Origin: Anaerolinea thermophila
GTDB taxonomy: Bacteria; Chloroflexota; Anaerolineae; Anaerolineales; Villigracilaceae
DNA: 9,372 nt
Assembly (NCBI GenBank): GCA_022729775.1
Contig: DZBA01000114.1
Coordinates: forward strand, 1 to 9,372
Direction: 5' to 3'
Shown: piece by piece, positions 1 to 6,064 of the stretch
Layout: every line of letters starts with the position of its first letter
Numbering within the stretch: the stretch's first letter is position 1
Made by a program: the position numbers and the translations under genes
The notes under the pieces: generated by a model
Told to the model about the DNA's origin: nothing
Seen by the model: only the letters and a program-made list of their open reading frames with translations
The model's database searches: none

Positions 1-53
1 CAGCACACCAGCCTTTGGAGCTGTGGATCTTGGTTCGAATCCAGGTACCCCAG
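1..53 (+). tRNA. tRNA-Gln (anticodon TTG), 5' part missing at the window edge
   Basis: The 3' part of a glutamine tRNA. The T arm is clear: CTTGG (29-33), loop TTCGAAT (34-40), CCAGG (41-45). The 3' acceptor strand is TACCCCA (46-52) with discriminator G53, the ending typical of bacterial tRNA-Gln (…TACCCCAGCC). The anticodon loop is CTTTGGA (13-19) with TTG at 15-17, flanked by CCAGC (8-12) and GCTGT (20-24); four of these five pairs form and the outermost is C-U. The 3' strand of the D stem (CAC, 4-6) is still present. After G53 the genome reads CCT, so the terminal A of CCA is not encoded and must be added by tRNA nucleotidyltransferase. The missing 5' acceptor strand should lie just before position 1. 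Confidence 0.92.
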
Positions 54-62
54 CCTGCTCCC

Positions 63-86
63 CCCCGCGAAAGCGGGGATTTGTTT
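63..86 (+). terminator. Probable intrinsic terminator after tRNA-Gln
   Basis: CCCCGC (63-68), tetraloop GAAA (69-72) and GCGGGG (73-78) form a perfect 6-bp GC hairpin with a GNRA loop. The T-rich but interrupted tail ATTTGTTT (79-86) follows. The hairpin begins about 10 bases after the tRNA 3' end, a suitable place for its terminator. The weak U tract makes this less than certain. Confidence 0.6.
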
Positions 87-87
87 C

Positions 88-129
88 AACAGGATTTACG
101 CGGTATCATTGCGTAAATCCTGTTTTGTG
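88..129 (+). terminator. Second long perfect hairpin with T-rich tail, terminator-like
   Basis: The arms AACAGGATTTACGC (88-101) and GCGTAAATCCTGTT (111-124) are exact reverse complements, 14 bp, with the 9-base loop GGTATCATT between them and TTGTG continuing the T-rich end. It lies directly after the smaller hairpin and would act as a backup terminator for the tRNA transcript. It may equally be a repetitive extragenic palindrome, since further palindromes follow immediately. The pairing is seen directly; the role is inferred. Confidence 0.6.
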
Positions 130-139
130 TTATCCACGC

Positions 140-400
140 AGACCTGACACCTTGTTTTTGCCCAAACAAGGCTACGTTTCACTCAAAACCGAAAATCTTG
201 TACACGGATTACGCGGATTGCACGGACAAAAACGGATAAATCTTAAAAAAATCCGTGAGAATCCGCGTAATCCGTCAAATCCGTGTACAAAAGATTGAAG
301 CACTGAAGTGAGGTGTGCTTTATTTTGGGCGAAATTTAGGTGACAGGTTTCAAGGCGAGTCCTGTTAGTTCATCTTTGTTTATGAAAACCTGTCAGGTCT
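140..400. repeat. Nested imperfect inverted-repeat region upstream of glmU
   Basis: This gene-free stretch is built from nested inverted repeats. The outermost arms are AGACCTGACA (140-149) and its exact complement TGTCAGGTCT (391-400). Alternative pairings exist: TGACAGGTTT (341-350) pairs exactly with AAACCTGTCA (386-395), and 141-166 pairs imperfectly with 324-349, including CCCAAA (161-166) with TTTGGG (324-329). An ATCCG-unit palindrome (194-296) sits in the middle. ACCTGTCAGGT (388-398) is itself an odd palindrome. No convincing coding sequence is present: the one open frame (23-298) runs through the tRNA and the hairpins. The structure resembles a degenerate MITE or an extragenic palindrome cluster, but no target-site duplication could be confirmed. 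Confidence 0.65.
194..296. repeat. Palindrome built of ATCCG-type 9-10 base units
   Basis: The right arm (251-283) is four head-to-tail units, ATCCGTGAGA, ATCCGCGTA, ATCCGTCAA and ATCCGTGTA. The left arm (200-237) holds the complementary units in reverse order. AATCTT (194-199) pairs with AAGATT (291-296), GTACACGGAT (200-209) with ATCCGTGTAC (279-288), and TTACGCGGATT (209-219) with AATCCGCGTAA (260-270). The right arm carries one unit (ATCCGTCAA) that the left arm lacks, plus a 2-base bulge, so the hairpin is imperfect. Similar ATCCGYGTA-type repeats are, as far as I recall, scattered through many bacterial genomes; no function can be read from this copy. Confidence 0.7.
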
Positions 401-412
401 TTACTCTATTTT

Positions 413-418
413 GAGGTG
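413..418 (+). promoter_or_regulatory. Ribosome binding site of glmU
   Basis: GAGGTG lies 5 bases before the ATG at 424. It is the clearest Shine-Dalgarno sequence in the window and fixes the glmU start. No convincing -10/-35 pair can be picked out in the repeat-rich DNA upstream. Confidence 0.75.
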
Positions 419-423
419 ACTTT

Positions 424-1776
424 ATGAAAATAACCGCCATCCTCCTTGCCGCCGGGCAGGGAACGCGCATGAAATCCAATTTGCCCAAAGTGCTTCACGC
501 GGTCGCGGGCAAGCCGATGATCTGGCACGCGCTCGAAGCGATCAAACAATCCACGACAGAGAAGCCCGTTGTGGTGGTCGGTCACGGCGCGGACGAGGTG
601 ACAAAATATCTTGGCGACTCTGCGCAGACCGTGTTGCAATCGCCGCAATTGGGGACGGGTCATGCCGTGATGCAAGCGGAATCCCTGCTTAAAGATAAAA
701 CTAATCTCGTGGTCGTTTGTTACGCAGATATGCCCCTGTTGCGCGGCGAGACCTTGCAGAAACTTGTGGAGCTGCAAAAGAGCAACACAGGCGCGCTTTC
801 CATGCTGACCGTTGTTGCCGATGACCCGCGCGGATTTGGTCGCATCCTGCGAAAAGAAGATGGCAGCGTGCAGGCAATCGTGGAGGATTACGTCGCCACG
901 CCTGAACAAAAATTGATTAAAGAATTAAACGTGGGCGGATATTGTTTCGACGCAAAATGGTTATGGGACGCGCTGAAACGCATCCCGAAGAATCCCCAAA
1001 AAGGCGAATATTATCTGACCGACGTGATTGAACTCGCCGTGCAGGATGGCTTGCCCGTTCAGGCGATGGTGATGGACGATATGCAGGAAACCATCGGCGT
1101 GAACACGCGCGTTCATCTCGCGGAAGTGGAAACCGCGATGCGCGCGCGCATCAATCAAGGTCACATGCTTAATGGGGTGACGATCCTCGACCCCGCTTCG
1201 ACTTACATCGAAGCGAGCGTGGTTATCGGCAAAGACACGGTCATTATGCCAAACACCTATATTCATGGAATGACCGAGATGGGTGAAGCCAATGTAATTG
1301 GACCGAATTCGATCATCCGCGACACGGAAATTGGAGACCGTTGCAAAATTCTTGCGTCAGTTACAGAAGGCGCGGTCATCGAAAACGATGTGGACATCGG
1401 TCCTTTTGCGCGGCTGAGAAAGGGCGCGCATTTGGGCAATCACGTCCACATGGGTAACTTCGGCGAGGTGAAAGATTCGTATCTGGCAGAAGGCGTAAAG
1501 ATGGGACATTTCTCTTACATCGGCAACGCGCAGATCGGCGCGAATACGAACATCGGCGCGGGGACGATCACGTGCAATTATGACGGCGCGAAGAAACATC
1601 TCACCGAAATTGGCGCGGATGTTTTCATCGGCTCGGATACGATGCTCGTCGCGCCGCTCAAAATCGGCGCACGGTCACGCACTGGCGCGGGCGCGATTGT
1701 CACAAAGAATGTCCCCGAAGATACGCTCGTGGTTGGAATGCCCGCGCGGGCGATTAAGAAATTAGTAAACAAGTAA
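424..1776 (+). CDS. glmU: Bifunctional GlmU: N-acetylglucosamine-1-phosphate uridyltransferase / glucosamine-1-phosphate acetyltransferase
   Basis: Makes UDP-GlcNAc in two steps in the cytoplasm: it acetylates glucosamine-1-phosphate with acetyl-CoA, then transfers UMP from UTP. The product feeds peptidoglycan and other glycans. The 450-residue length is normal. The N-terminal uridyltransferase domain (about 1-228) has the signature LAAGQGTRM…PKVLH (8-25), QLGTGHA (75-81), the metal-binding Asp102 in ADMP, GFGRI (137-141), Asn169 and GVN (225-227). The C-terminal half (about 250-445) is a left-handed beta-helix of hexapeptide repeats with FARLRKGA (328-335), GHFSYIGNA (361-369) containing the catalytic His362, and NYDGAKK (385-391). 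Both halves therefore look active. The usual GNFVEVKN is GNFGEVKD here and the usual GD before the metal Asp region is AD; both look like tolerated variation. The start is fixed by a good ribosome binding site. It heads a glmU-cdd-recO run, with cdd 10 bases downstream. Confidence 0.97.
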   Translation: MKITAILLAAGQGTRMKSNLPKVLHAVAGKPMIWHALEAIKQSTTEKPVVVVGHGADEVTKYLGDSAQTVLQSPQLGTGHAVMQAESLLKDKTNLVVVCYADMPLLRGETLQKLVELQKSNTGALSMLTVVADDPRGFGRILRKEDGSVQAIVEDYVATPEQKLIKELNVGGYCFDAKWLWDALKRIPKNPQKGEYYLTDVIELAVQDGLPVQAMVMDDMQETIGVNTRVHLAEVETAMRARINQGHMLNGVTILDPASTYIEASVVIGKDTVIMPNTYIHGMTEMGEANVIGPNSIIRDTEIGDRCKILASVTEGAVIENDVDIGPFARLRKGAHLGNHVHMGNFGEVKDSYLAEGVKMGHFSYIGNAQIGANTNIGAGTITCNYDGAKKHLTEIGADVFIGSDTMLVAPLKIGARSRTGAGAIVTKNVPEDTLVVGMPARAIKKLVNK

Positions 1777-1786
1777 ACAGGTAGAG

Positions 1787-2188
1787 ATGAATACATCAGA
1801 AAAACAAACTTTGATTGATTTGGCAAATGAAGCGCGCAAGCGCGCGTATGCGCCGTATTCCAAATATCATGTCGGCGCGGCGTTGCGGACAAAGAGCGGA
1901 AAAATTTATACGGGTGTAAATGTCGAAAACGCGGCATATCCGCATACCATGTGCGCGGAGCGGGTCGCCATCTTCAAAGCCGTATCCGAAGGCGAAACGG
2001 AATTCGAGGTGATCGCAGTCGCCACTGCCAACGGCGGATCGCCCTGCGGTGGATGCCGTCAGGTGATGGCAGAGTTTGGGTTGGAAACAGTTGTACTCAT
2101 CGCCAACGGCGAAGGTCATCTTCAAAAACAAATGACCGTCAGCGAACTGCTGCCCGAAGCGTTTACCCCCAAACACCTCGACCTATAA
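1787..2188 (+). CDS. cdd: Cytidine deaminase (homotetrameric, short type)
   Basis: Converts cytidine and deoxycytidine to uridine and deoxyuridine in pyrimidine salvage. At 133 residues it matches the small tetrameric class. Visible motifs are the substrate-binding stretch TGVNVENAAY (42-51), the zinc and proton-shuttle motif CAE (Cys56, Glu58) and the second zinc motif PCGGC (Cys87, Cys90). That gives three cysteine zinc ligands, as expected for this class. The ATG follows glmU by 10 bases, with AGGTAGAG directly before it as a close, weak ribosome binding site, so co-transcription with glmU is likely. There is no functional link to glmU or recO beyond general housekeeping. In many bacteria cdd sits near recO and era, so this neighbourhood is not surprising. 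Confidence 0.95.
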   Translation: MNTSEKQTLIDLANEARKRAYAPYSKYHVGAALRTKSGKIYTGVNVENAAYPHTMCAERVAIFKAVSEGETEFEVIAVATANGGSPCGGCRQVMAEFGLETVVLIANGEGHLQKQMTVSELLPEAFTPKHLDL

Positions 2189-2215
2189 CCTGTTAACCTG
2201 CAACGTGTAACCCCA

Positions 2216-2977
2216 ATGCCCTCCTTTCATTCCTTTCGCGTTTCGGCGGTTGTGCTGCGTCACAGCGAACTCGGCGAGGCGGATCGCCTGCTGACCCTGT
2301 ACACGCGCGAGCACGGAAAAATGCGCGCCGTGGCGAAGGGCGCGCGCAAGGTGACATCGCGCAAGGCGGGGCATCTCGAACCATTTACGCATGTCACACT
2401 GCAACTTGCAAAAGGACGCGACTTGATGATTGTCACACAGGCGGAAACGGTCAACGCGTTTTTAGGAATCGGCGAAGACCTGACGAAGATGGGGTACGCC
2501 TCATATATCATCGAGTTATTAGAGCGTTTGATGTATGAGGATGAGCGCAGCGCGCCTTCTACATTCAACCTTTTACTTGAAACCCTAAAACACATCGAAA
2601 CAGAATCCGATGCATGGACGGCGGTTCGATATTATGAAATACGATTATTGGATCACGCGGGATTTCGTCCGCAGTTGTTCGAGTGCGCAAACTGCGCGCG
2701 TGAGATATTGCCCGAAGACCAGTTTTTTTCCGCGAGCGCGGGCGGCGCGATTTGTCCGCGCTGCGGGGCGGGGATTCCCAACCTGATAAAGATTTCACTC
2801 GAGGCGTTGAAATATTTGCGCCATTTCCAAAGGTCGAGTTATCAAGACGCATCGCGCGCGCATCCAAGCCTTGAAGTGCAGAAAGAAGTGGAATCTCTGA
2901 TGCACGGGTATTTTTCCTACCTGCTGGAACGCAAATTAAACACACCAGATTTTATTAAGCGCGTAGCGCGGAATTAA
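2216..2977 (+). CDS. recO: DNA repair protein RecO
   Basis: RecO works with RecR (and RecF) to load RecA onto SSB-coated single-stranded DNA in gap repair and recombination. The 253-residue product has the typical N-terminal OB-fold start, RVSAVVLRHSELGEADRLLT (8-27), and the basic stretch KGARKVTSRKAG (41-52). A helical C-terminal domain carries a four-cysteine zinc site at Cys157, Cys160, Cys180 and Cys183 (CANC…CPRC). The ATG at 2216 has no recognisable Shine-Dalgarno sequence, but the next in-frame Met would remove the OB-fold, so this start is kept. It lies 27 bases after cdd in the same direction. Its last codons and stop lie inside a 26-base palindrome followed by eight Ts, the terminator of the plus-strand group. 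Confidence 0.95.
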   Translation: MPSFHSFRVSAVVLRHSELGEADRLLTLYTREHGKMRAVAKGARKVTSRKAGHLEPFTHVTLQLAKGRDLMIVTQAETVNAFLGIGEDLTKMGYASYIIELLERLMYEDERSAPSTFNLLLETLKHIETESDAWTAVRYYEIRLLDHAGFRPQLFECANCAREILPEDQFFSASAGGAICPRCGAGIPNLIKISLEALKYLRHFQRSSYQDASRAHPSLEVQKEVESLMHGYFSYLLERKLNTPDFIKRVARN

Positions 2978-2996
2978 TTCCGCGCTACTTTTTTTT
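2963..2996 (+). terminator. Strong intrinsic terminator of the glmU-cdd-recO group
   Basis: GTAGCGCGGAATT (2963-2975) and AATTCCGCGCTAC (2976-2988) are exact complements. They form a perfect 26-base palindrome with no spacer (in RNA, 11 bp with the central TTAA as loop), followed by eight Ts (2989-2996). It contains the recO stop (2975-2977) and the stop of the convergent PHP gene (2985-2987). On the minus strand no U tract follows, so it should terminate mainly plus-strand transcription. Confidence 0.88.
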
Positions 2997-3749
2997 CCTA
3001 ATCTTTCCGATAAACGAATTTGACATTTTTTGTGTATGGATGGGCTGCGTAGCGGATGTGTTATCAGAAGCGTAGCCGCCAAACCTGCGCAGCGCAATCC
3101 GCCGCACCCAACTAAGCGCCGCCTTTGCTGAAAATTCCTCTTCATAGGGAATTGGGATAGTGGTGTTATTCTCGATGGCGTTTCGCAGATCTTTTGCAGT
3201 TGTGCCGGAAAATTCTGTGCGTCCCGCGCCAACCGCCCAATAAATATGCGCGTCGCTGGCTGCCATTTTTGCAAGCGGCAGGTAGATGGACAATTTCTGC
3301 GCGACGCTGTCGAATGCCTGCGTACTCATGTTATGCGTTTCCATGCCTTTCAGCACGGCTTTTGCGCGGGGATTGGTCAACGCGCCAACGACAACTTCCA
3401 TCGAGAGGCTGGCGGGCAGGTTGTTAAACGGATGCGGAGCAATGGCAATGCCGCCTTGTTTTCCGATGATATTCAAGGTATCCAAAAGCGGAAGTCCCCT
3501 GGGCGGAAGTTCCTTGATCCATAACGCGACGAGATGCCCATCTTTTGTGCTGACTTCCGCGCCGGGGATGGCTTCGATGCCGTATTGCGGCGCGAGTTCA
3601 TACGCCTCCAACGAGCCGCGAATTTCATCGTGATCGGTGATGGCGATAACGCTAAGTCCCACATCCACCGCCTGTTTGAGAATTCCACGCACGGTGGTTG
3701 TGGCGTCGTACGAATAAACGCTGTGAATGTGTAAATCTGCTGTACCCAT
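2985..3749 (-). CDS. PHP-domain metal-dependent phosphoesterase
   Basis: A stand-alone PHP-family hydrolase, 254 residues, cytoplasmic. The expected metal-site motifs are present in order: DLHIHS (5-10), TDHD (38-41), Glu65 in GAE, His72, HPF (106-108), Glu137 in METHN and DAH (166-168). Relatives include bacterial nucleoside-3',5'-bisphosphate phosphatases (YciV / RNase AM type), histidinol-phosphatase-like enzymes and uncharacterised phosphoesterases; the substrate cannot be read from the sequence. GGAG (minus strand, 3758-3761) lies 8 bases before the ATG and supports this start. Residues from about 212 on, after the DAH region, form a basic, low-complexity tail (…RRIALRRFGGYAS…KIRKKK) that looks less like family core. 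Its last codons come from the A tract opposite the recO terminator. It follows the acyltransferase by 41 bases and may be the last gene of that run. Confidence 0.88.
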   Translation of the reverse strand: MGTADLHIHSVYSYDATTTVRGILKQAVDVGLSVIAITDHDEIRGSLEAYELAPQYGIEAIPGAEVSTKDGHLVALWIKELPPRGLPLLDTLNIIGKQGGIAIAPHPFNNLPASLSMEVVVGALTNPRAKAVLKGMETHNMSTQAFDSVAQKLSIYLPLAKMAASDAHIYWAVGAGRTEFSGTTAKDLRNAIENNTTIPIPYEEEFSAKAALSWVRRIALRRFGGYASDNTSATQPIHTQKMSNSFIGKIRKKK

Positions 3750-3757
3750 GATGTTTG

Positions 3758-3761
3758 CTCC
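3758..3761 (-). promoter_or_regulatory. Ribosome binding site of the PHP gene
   Basis: GGAG on the minus strand, 8 bases upstream of the ATG at 3749. It supports independent translation of this gene, with no overlap with the acyltransferase upstream. Confidence 0.6.
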
Positions 3762-3790
3762 GATGCGTTAATGATATGCGTAAAACAAAA

Positions 3791-4903
3791 TCAAACGCGG
3801 AAAAGTTTATCCTTTAAGTTGATGATGGGTTTTTCCAAAAGATAAAAGCTCAAGCTTGCGATAATCAAGGTCGCGCCCATGGATGCGATGGAAAATTGCG
3901 CCGAGCGCAGGGAATAATCAATCTGGTATGTTTTGAAAAGCGCCAACATAATAGCAATAATACCGTAATGATAGACATAGAGTCCATAAGAAATCTTTCC
4001 CATATAACGGAACAAAGGGCTTTCAAGAATGTAAGCCAGAAATTGCTCGCGCGCTACCAAATAAATCAGCAGCGCAAAGAGATAATTCAAAAGCGTGTAA
4101 CCCCAAACCTCTTTGTAAAATCCCGTCATGGGAAGGTCATAACCAAGCGACATAAAACTGACCGCGCCTTTGGTGATGAAGTCGGTCAGCAACCCAAGCG
4201 CGACAGTAAAGACCGTCACCACAAGCAGCTGCAAGCGCGGACGTGGAATCTCGAAGCGTGAGATATACGCGCCAAAGGCAAAGGCGTCGAGATGCGAAAA
4301 AGGAAGCACGTTCACCGCCTGCTGCGGGTCGCTGGATAAATAGGGAAAGACCTGCGCGCGGAAAACCAGCGTAATGACAAGGCGGAAGACGAATCCCAAC
4401 CCGATGGATGCCAGAAACAGTTGTTTTATTTTTTCGCGCGGGGTGACGAAAATCAGCAGGGGCCAGATTAAATAAAACTGTTCCTCCACCGAAAGCGACC
4501 AGAGATGCGTAAAAAAACGGCTGCGTTCAAAAAATGAACTGGCGTGAAAAAAATCATACATGTAGAACACCGCCACCCAAATTTGATTGATAAATTTAGA
4601 ACCAATCTCGGCGTTCAAGCCTTTCAAACCCAGCATGGGAACAAGGGCAATTAACGCGCCAAGCAAGATCAAGTAAAGATAATAAAGCGGGAAGATGCGC
4701 AGAAACCGCCGACCATAAAATTTGACAAAGAACTCGCGGCGCGGAAGTTTTTCCTTCATCCGCAACAGAATGTCGGTGATGAGGAAGCCCGAAAGCACAA
4801 AGAACAACTGCACGCCCAGCCAGCCAAAGGGCAGATTGCGCGTGTGAAAAAAGAAGACAATTAGAAACGCGACAGCGCGTAAGCCATCCAGACCTGCGAT
4901 CAT
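3791..4903 (-). CDS. Acyltransferase-3 family membrane protein (OafA/YrhL type)
   Basis: An integral inner-membrane acyltransferase that, in its family, moves acetyl or other acyl groups onto cell-surface sugars, lipids or antibiotics. The 370 residues are mostly hydrophobic, about ten membrane spans. Family marks are GLDGLRAVAF…FFFH (4-20, with the conserved Arg9 and His20), FFVLSGFLI (34-42), FYGRRFLRIFPLYY (62-75), HLWSLSVEEQFYLIWPLL (133-150) and the closing YLLEKP typical of the family end. The length fits the membrane domain alone, with no SGNH domain. The ATG overlaps the stop of the flavoprotein gene upstream by four bases (ATGA), so translation is probably coupled. The acceptor is unknown. 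Its company of isoprenoid-lipid genes suggests a lipid or lipid-linked glycan, but a capsule or exopolysaccharide sugar is equally possible. Confidence 0.93.
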   Translation of the reverse strand: MIAGLDGLRAVAFLIVFFFHTRNLPFGWLGVQLFFVLSGFLITDILLRMKEKLPRREFFVKFYGRRFLRIFPLYYLYLILLGALIALVPMLGLKGLNAEIGSKFINQIWVAVFYMYDFFHASSFFERSRFFTHLWSLSVEEQFYLIWPLLIFVTPREKIKQLFLASIGLGFVFRLVITLVFRAQVFPYLSSDPQQAVNVLPFSHLDAFAFGAYISRFEIPRPRLQLLVVTVFTVALGLLTDFITKGAVSFMSLGYDLPMTGFYKEVWGYTLLNYLFALLIYLVAREQFLAYILESPLFRYMGKISYGLYVYHYGIIAIMLALFKTYQIDYSLRSAQFSIASMGATLIIASLSFYLLEKPIINLKDKLFRV

Positions 4904-6045
4904 TTAAGTTTTTTGCTCCAATTCAAGATAAAAATCCACGCGACAGCAAGCACAATCGGCTGAAAAACTCTCCACAGTAGAAATTGAAACCACGCCCATT
5001 TAAGCGGATAAATGAGATTGGCAATTATCCAGCGCGCAAAGAGCGTTTGACCAACTCCGCTTTTGGCAACGCGGCGTTTGTATTGACTGAAAGAAAAATC
5101 ATTGTTGCGAAATGCTTCTTCGATTTCTTGCGCGGCGACAAAACCATATCCCAACGCGATGCTGATGCCCTCGCCGAAGAGCCAATCTGCGCCTGCGGCG
5201 TCACCGACCAGCAACACGCGCGGCGCGGACATGGGATGATTGGGATGATAAAAACGAATCGGAAACCCTTTGACCTCGTACTCATTCAAGTCAAATCCGC
5301 GCCGCGACATTTCATCGGCAAGCAGATTTTTCAGCGCGGGACGTTTTTCATCCGCGAGCAAATTCGAGTCGTAGATGCCCCAACAGCGCATGGGCTGTCC
5401 GTTGATTTGGGTGGGAAAGTCCCACACGTATCCCGCAATGTTGCGCGGGACGGGAAAGAAGTCAAAGTAGGCGTGATTGTGGCGCAGGCTTGAAGCCTGC
5501 GTTACAGGCGTAATCACCTCCAGCACGCGGGCGGTAAAAACGGGCGCATTGGGAAAAATGGATTTGCGCGTCACGCCGTTCGAGCCATCCGCGCCGACGA
5601 TGATTTTTGCGTGGAACTCGCCCGCGTTGGTTTCTACGCAAACGCCATCCGAATCAGGGGTGACGCTTTTAACCGTCACTCCCTGCCTAATTTCTATTCC
5701 CCTATTTTCCACATGTTTCGCCAGCCACGCGTCGAACTCATCACGGCGGATGATTCGCAGCGCGCGGTTTTTCTTCAAGCGGATATTGATGCCCGCGCCT
5801 GCAAAATCGAAATGCGCGCGCTCCGCGTCCACATGCGGAATTTCGCTCACATCCAAACCAAGCCGCTCAAGAATAACTTCCGCGTCGAAGACCAGTCCCC
5901 CCGCGCAAAGTTTGGGGCGTGGATAATGTTCCTTTTCGAGAATCAAAATCGTGGGGGAAAAATCGCGGGTGAATTTTTGAGCAAGATGCAGCGCGGTGGA
6001 AAGTCCGCTCGGTCCGCCGCCGAGAATCAAAATATCGTATCTCAT
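4900..6045 (-). CDS. Geranylgeranyl reductase family FAD-dependent oxidoreductase
   Basis: A flavoprotein of the group that reduces double bonds of prenyl chains (geranylgeranyl lipids, prenyl quinones, (bacterio)chlorophyll tails). With the ATG at 6045 it is 381 residues. It has the N-terminal dinucleotide fold RYDILILGGGPSG (2-14), the family motif YPRPKLCAGGL (41-51), RRDEFD (100-105), GADGSNG (151-157) and the second FAD motif GDAAG…GEGISIAL (281-298). A hydrophobic C-terminal segment (about 337-375) should attach it to the membrane. A TTG at 6063 is also open and would add six residues, but the family begins at the dinucleotide fold, so the ATG is preferred; neither start has a clear ribosome binding site. 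Residues 181-188 (VTQASSLR) come from a 19-base palindrome that looks like an inserted repeat. The substrate is not certain: other FAD monooxygenase-like enzymes share this fold. Confidence 0.87.
   Translation of the reverse strand: MRYDILILGGGPSGLSTALHLAQKFTRDFSPTILILEKEHYPRPKLCAGGLVFDAEVILERLGLDVSEIPHVDAERAHFDFAGAGINIRLKKNRALRIIRRDEFDAWLAKHVENRGIEIRQGVTVKSVTPDSDGVCVETNAGEFHAKIIVGADGSNGVTRKSIFPNAPVFTARVLEVITPVTQASSLRHNHAYFDFFPVPRNIAGYVWDFPTQINGQPMRCWGIYDSNLLADEKRPALKNLLADEMSRRGFDLNEYEVKGFPIRFYHPNHPMSAPRVLLVGDAAGADWLFGEGISIALGYGFVAAQEIEEAFRNNDFSFSQYKRRVAKSGVGQTLFARWIIANLIYPLKWAWFQFLLWRVFQPIVLAVAWIFILNWSKKLK
5473..5517. repeat. Palindromic repeat inside the flavoprotein gene
   Basis: CGCAGGCTT (5483-5491), a central G (5492) and AAGCCTGCG (5493-5501) make a perfect 19-base odd palindrome. 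It is flanked by GTGATT (5473-5478) and its complement AATCAC (5512-5517). On the coding strand it encodes the residues around VTQASSLR in frame. From memory, this palindrome and peptide recur as a dispersed repeat in Chloroflexota and some other phyla; this was not checked. Confidence 0.6.
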
Positions 6046-6064
6046 GCGCTTATTATGACACAAT

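Noticed and set aside
251..283. Tandem ATCCG units as a small CRISPR array
   Set aside because: The units are 9-10 bases with no spacers between them and a complementary set in the left arm; this is a palindrome, not repeat-spacer structure.
23..298. 91-residue open frame at the left edge
   Set aside because: It runs through the tRNA-Gln 3' end, both hairpins and the ATCCG palindrome, has no ribosome binding site, and its protein is just the translation of repeats.
1..423. Integrated element using the tRNA-Gln 3' end as attachment site
   Set aside because: No integrase, no repeat of the tRNA 3' end elsewhere in the window, and the genes downstream are housekeeping.
406..909. 167-residue minus-strand open frame opposite glmU
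   Set aside because: Lies entirely against conserved glmU coding sequence and the glmU ribosome binding site; shadow frame.
4984..5493. 169-residue plus-strand open frame opposite the flavoprotein gene
   Set aside because: Antisense shadow of a gene with clear FAD motifs; no recognisable protein features.
6046..6063. TTG start six codons upstream for the flavoprotein
   Set aside because: Rare start codon with no ribosome binding site, one base after the stop of the gene upstream; the extra residues are not family-like and the ATG at 6045 begins at the dinucleotide fold.
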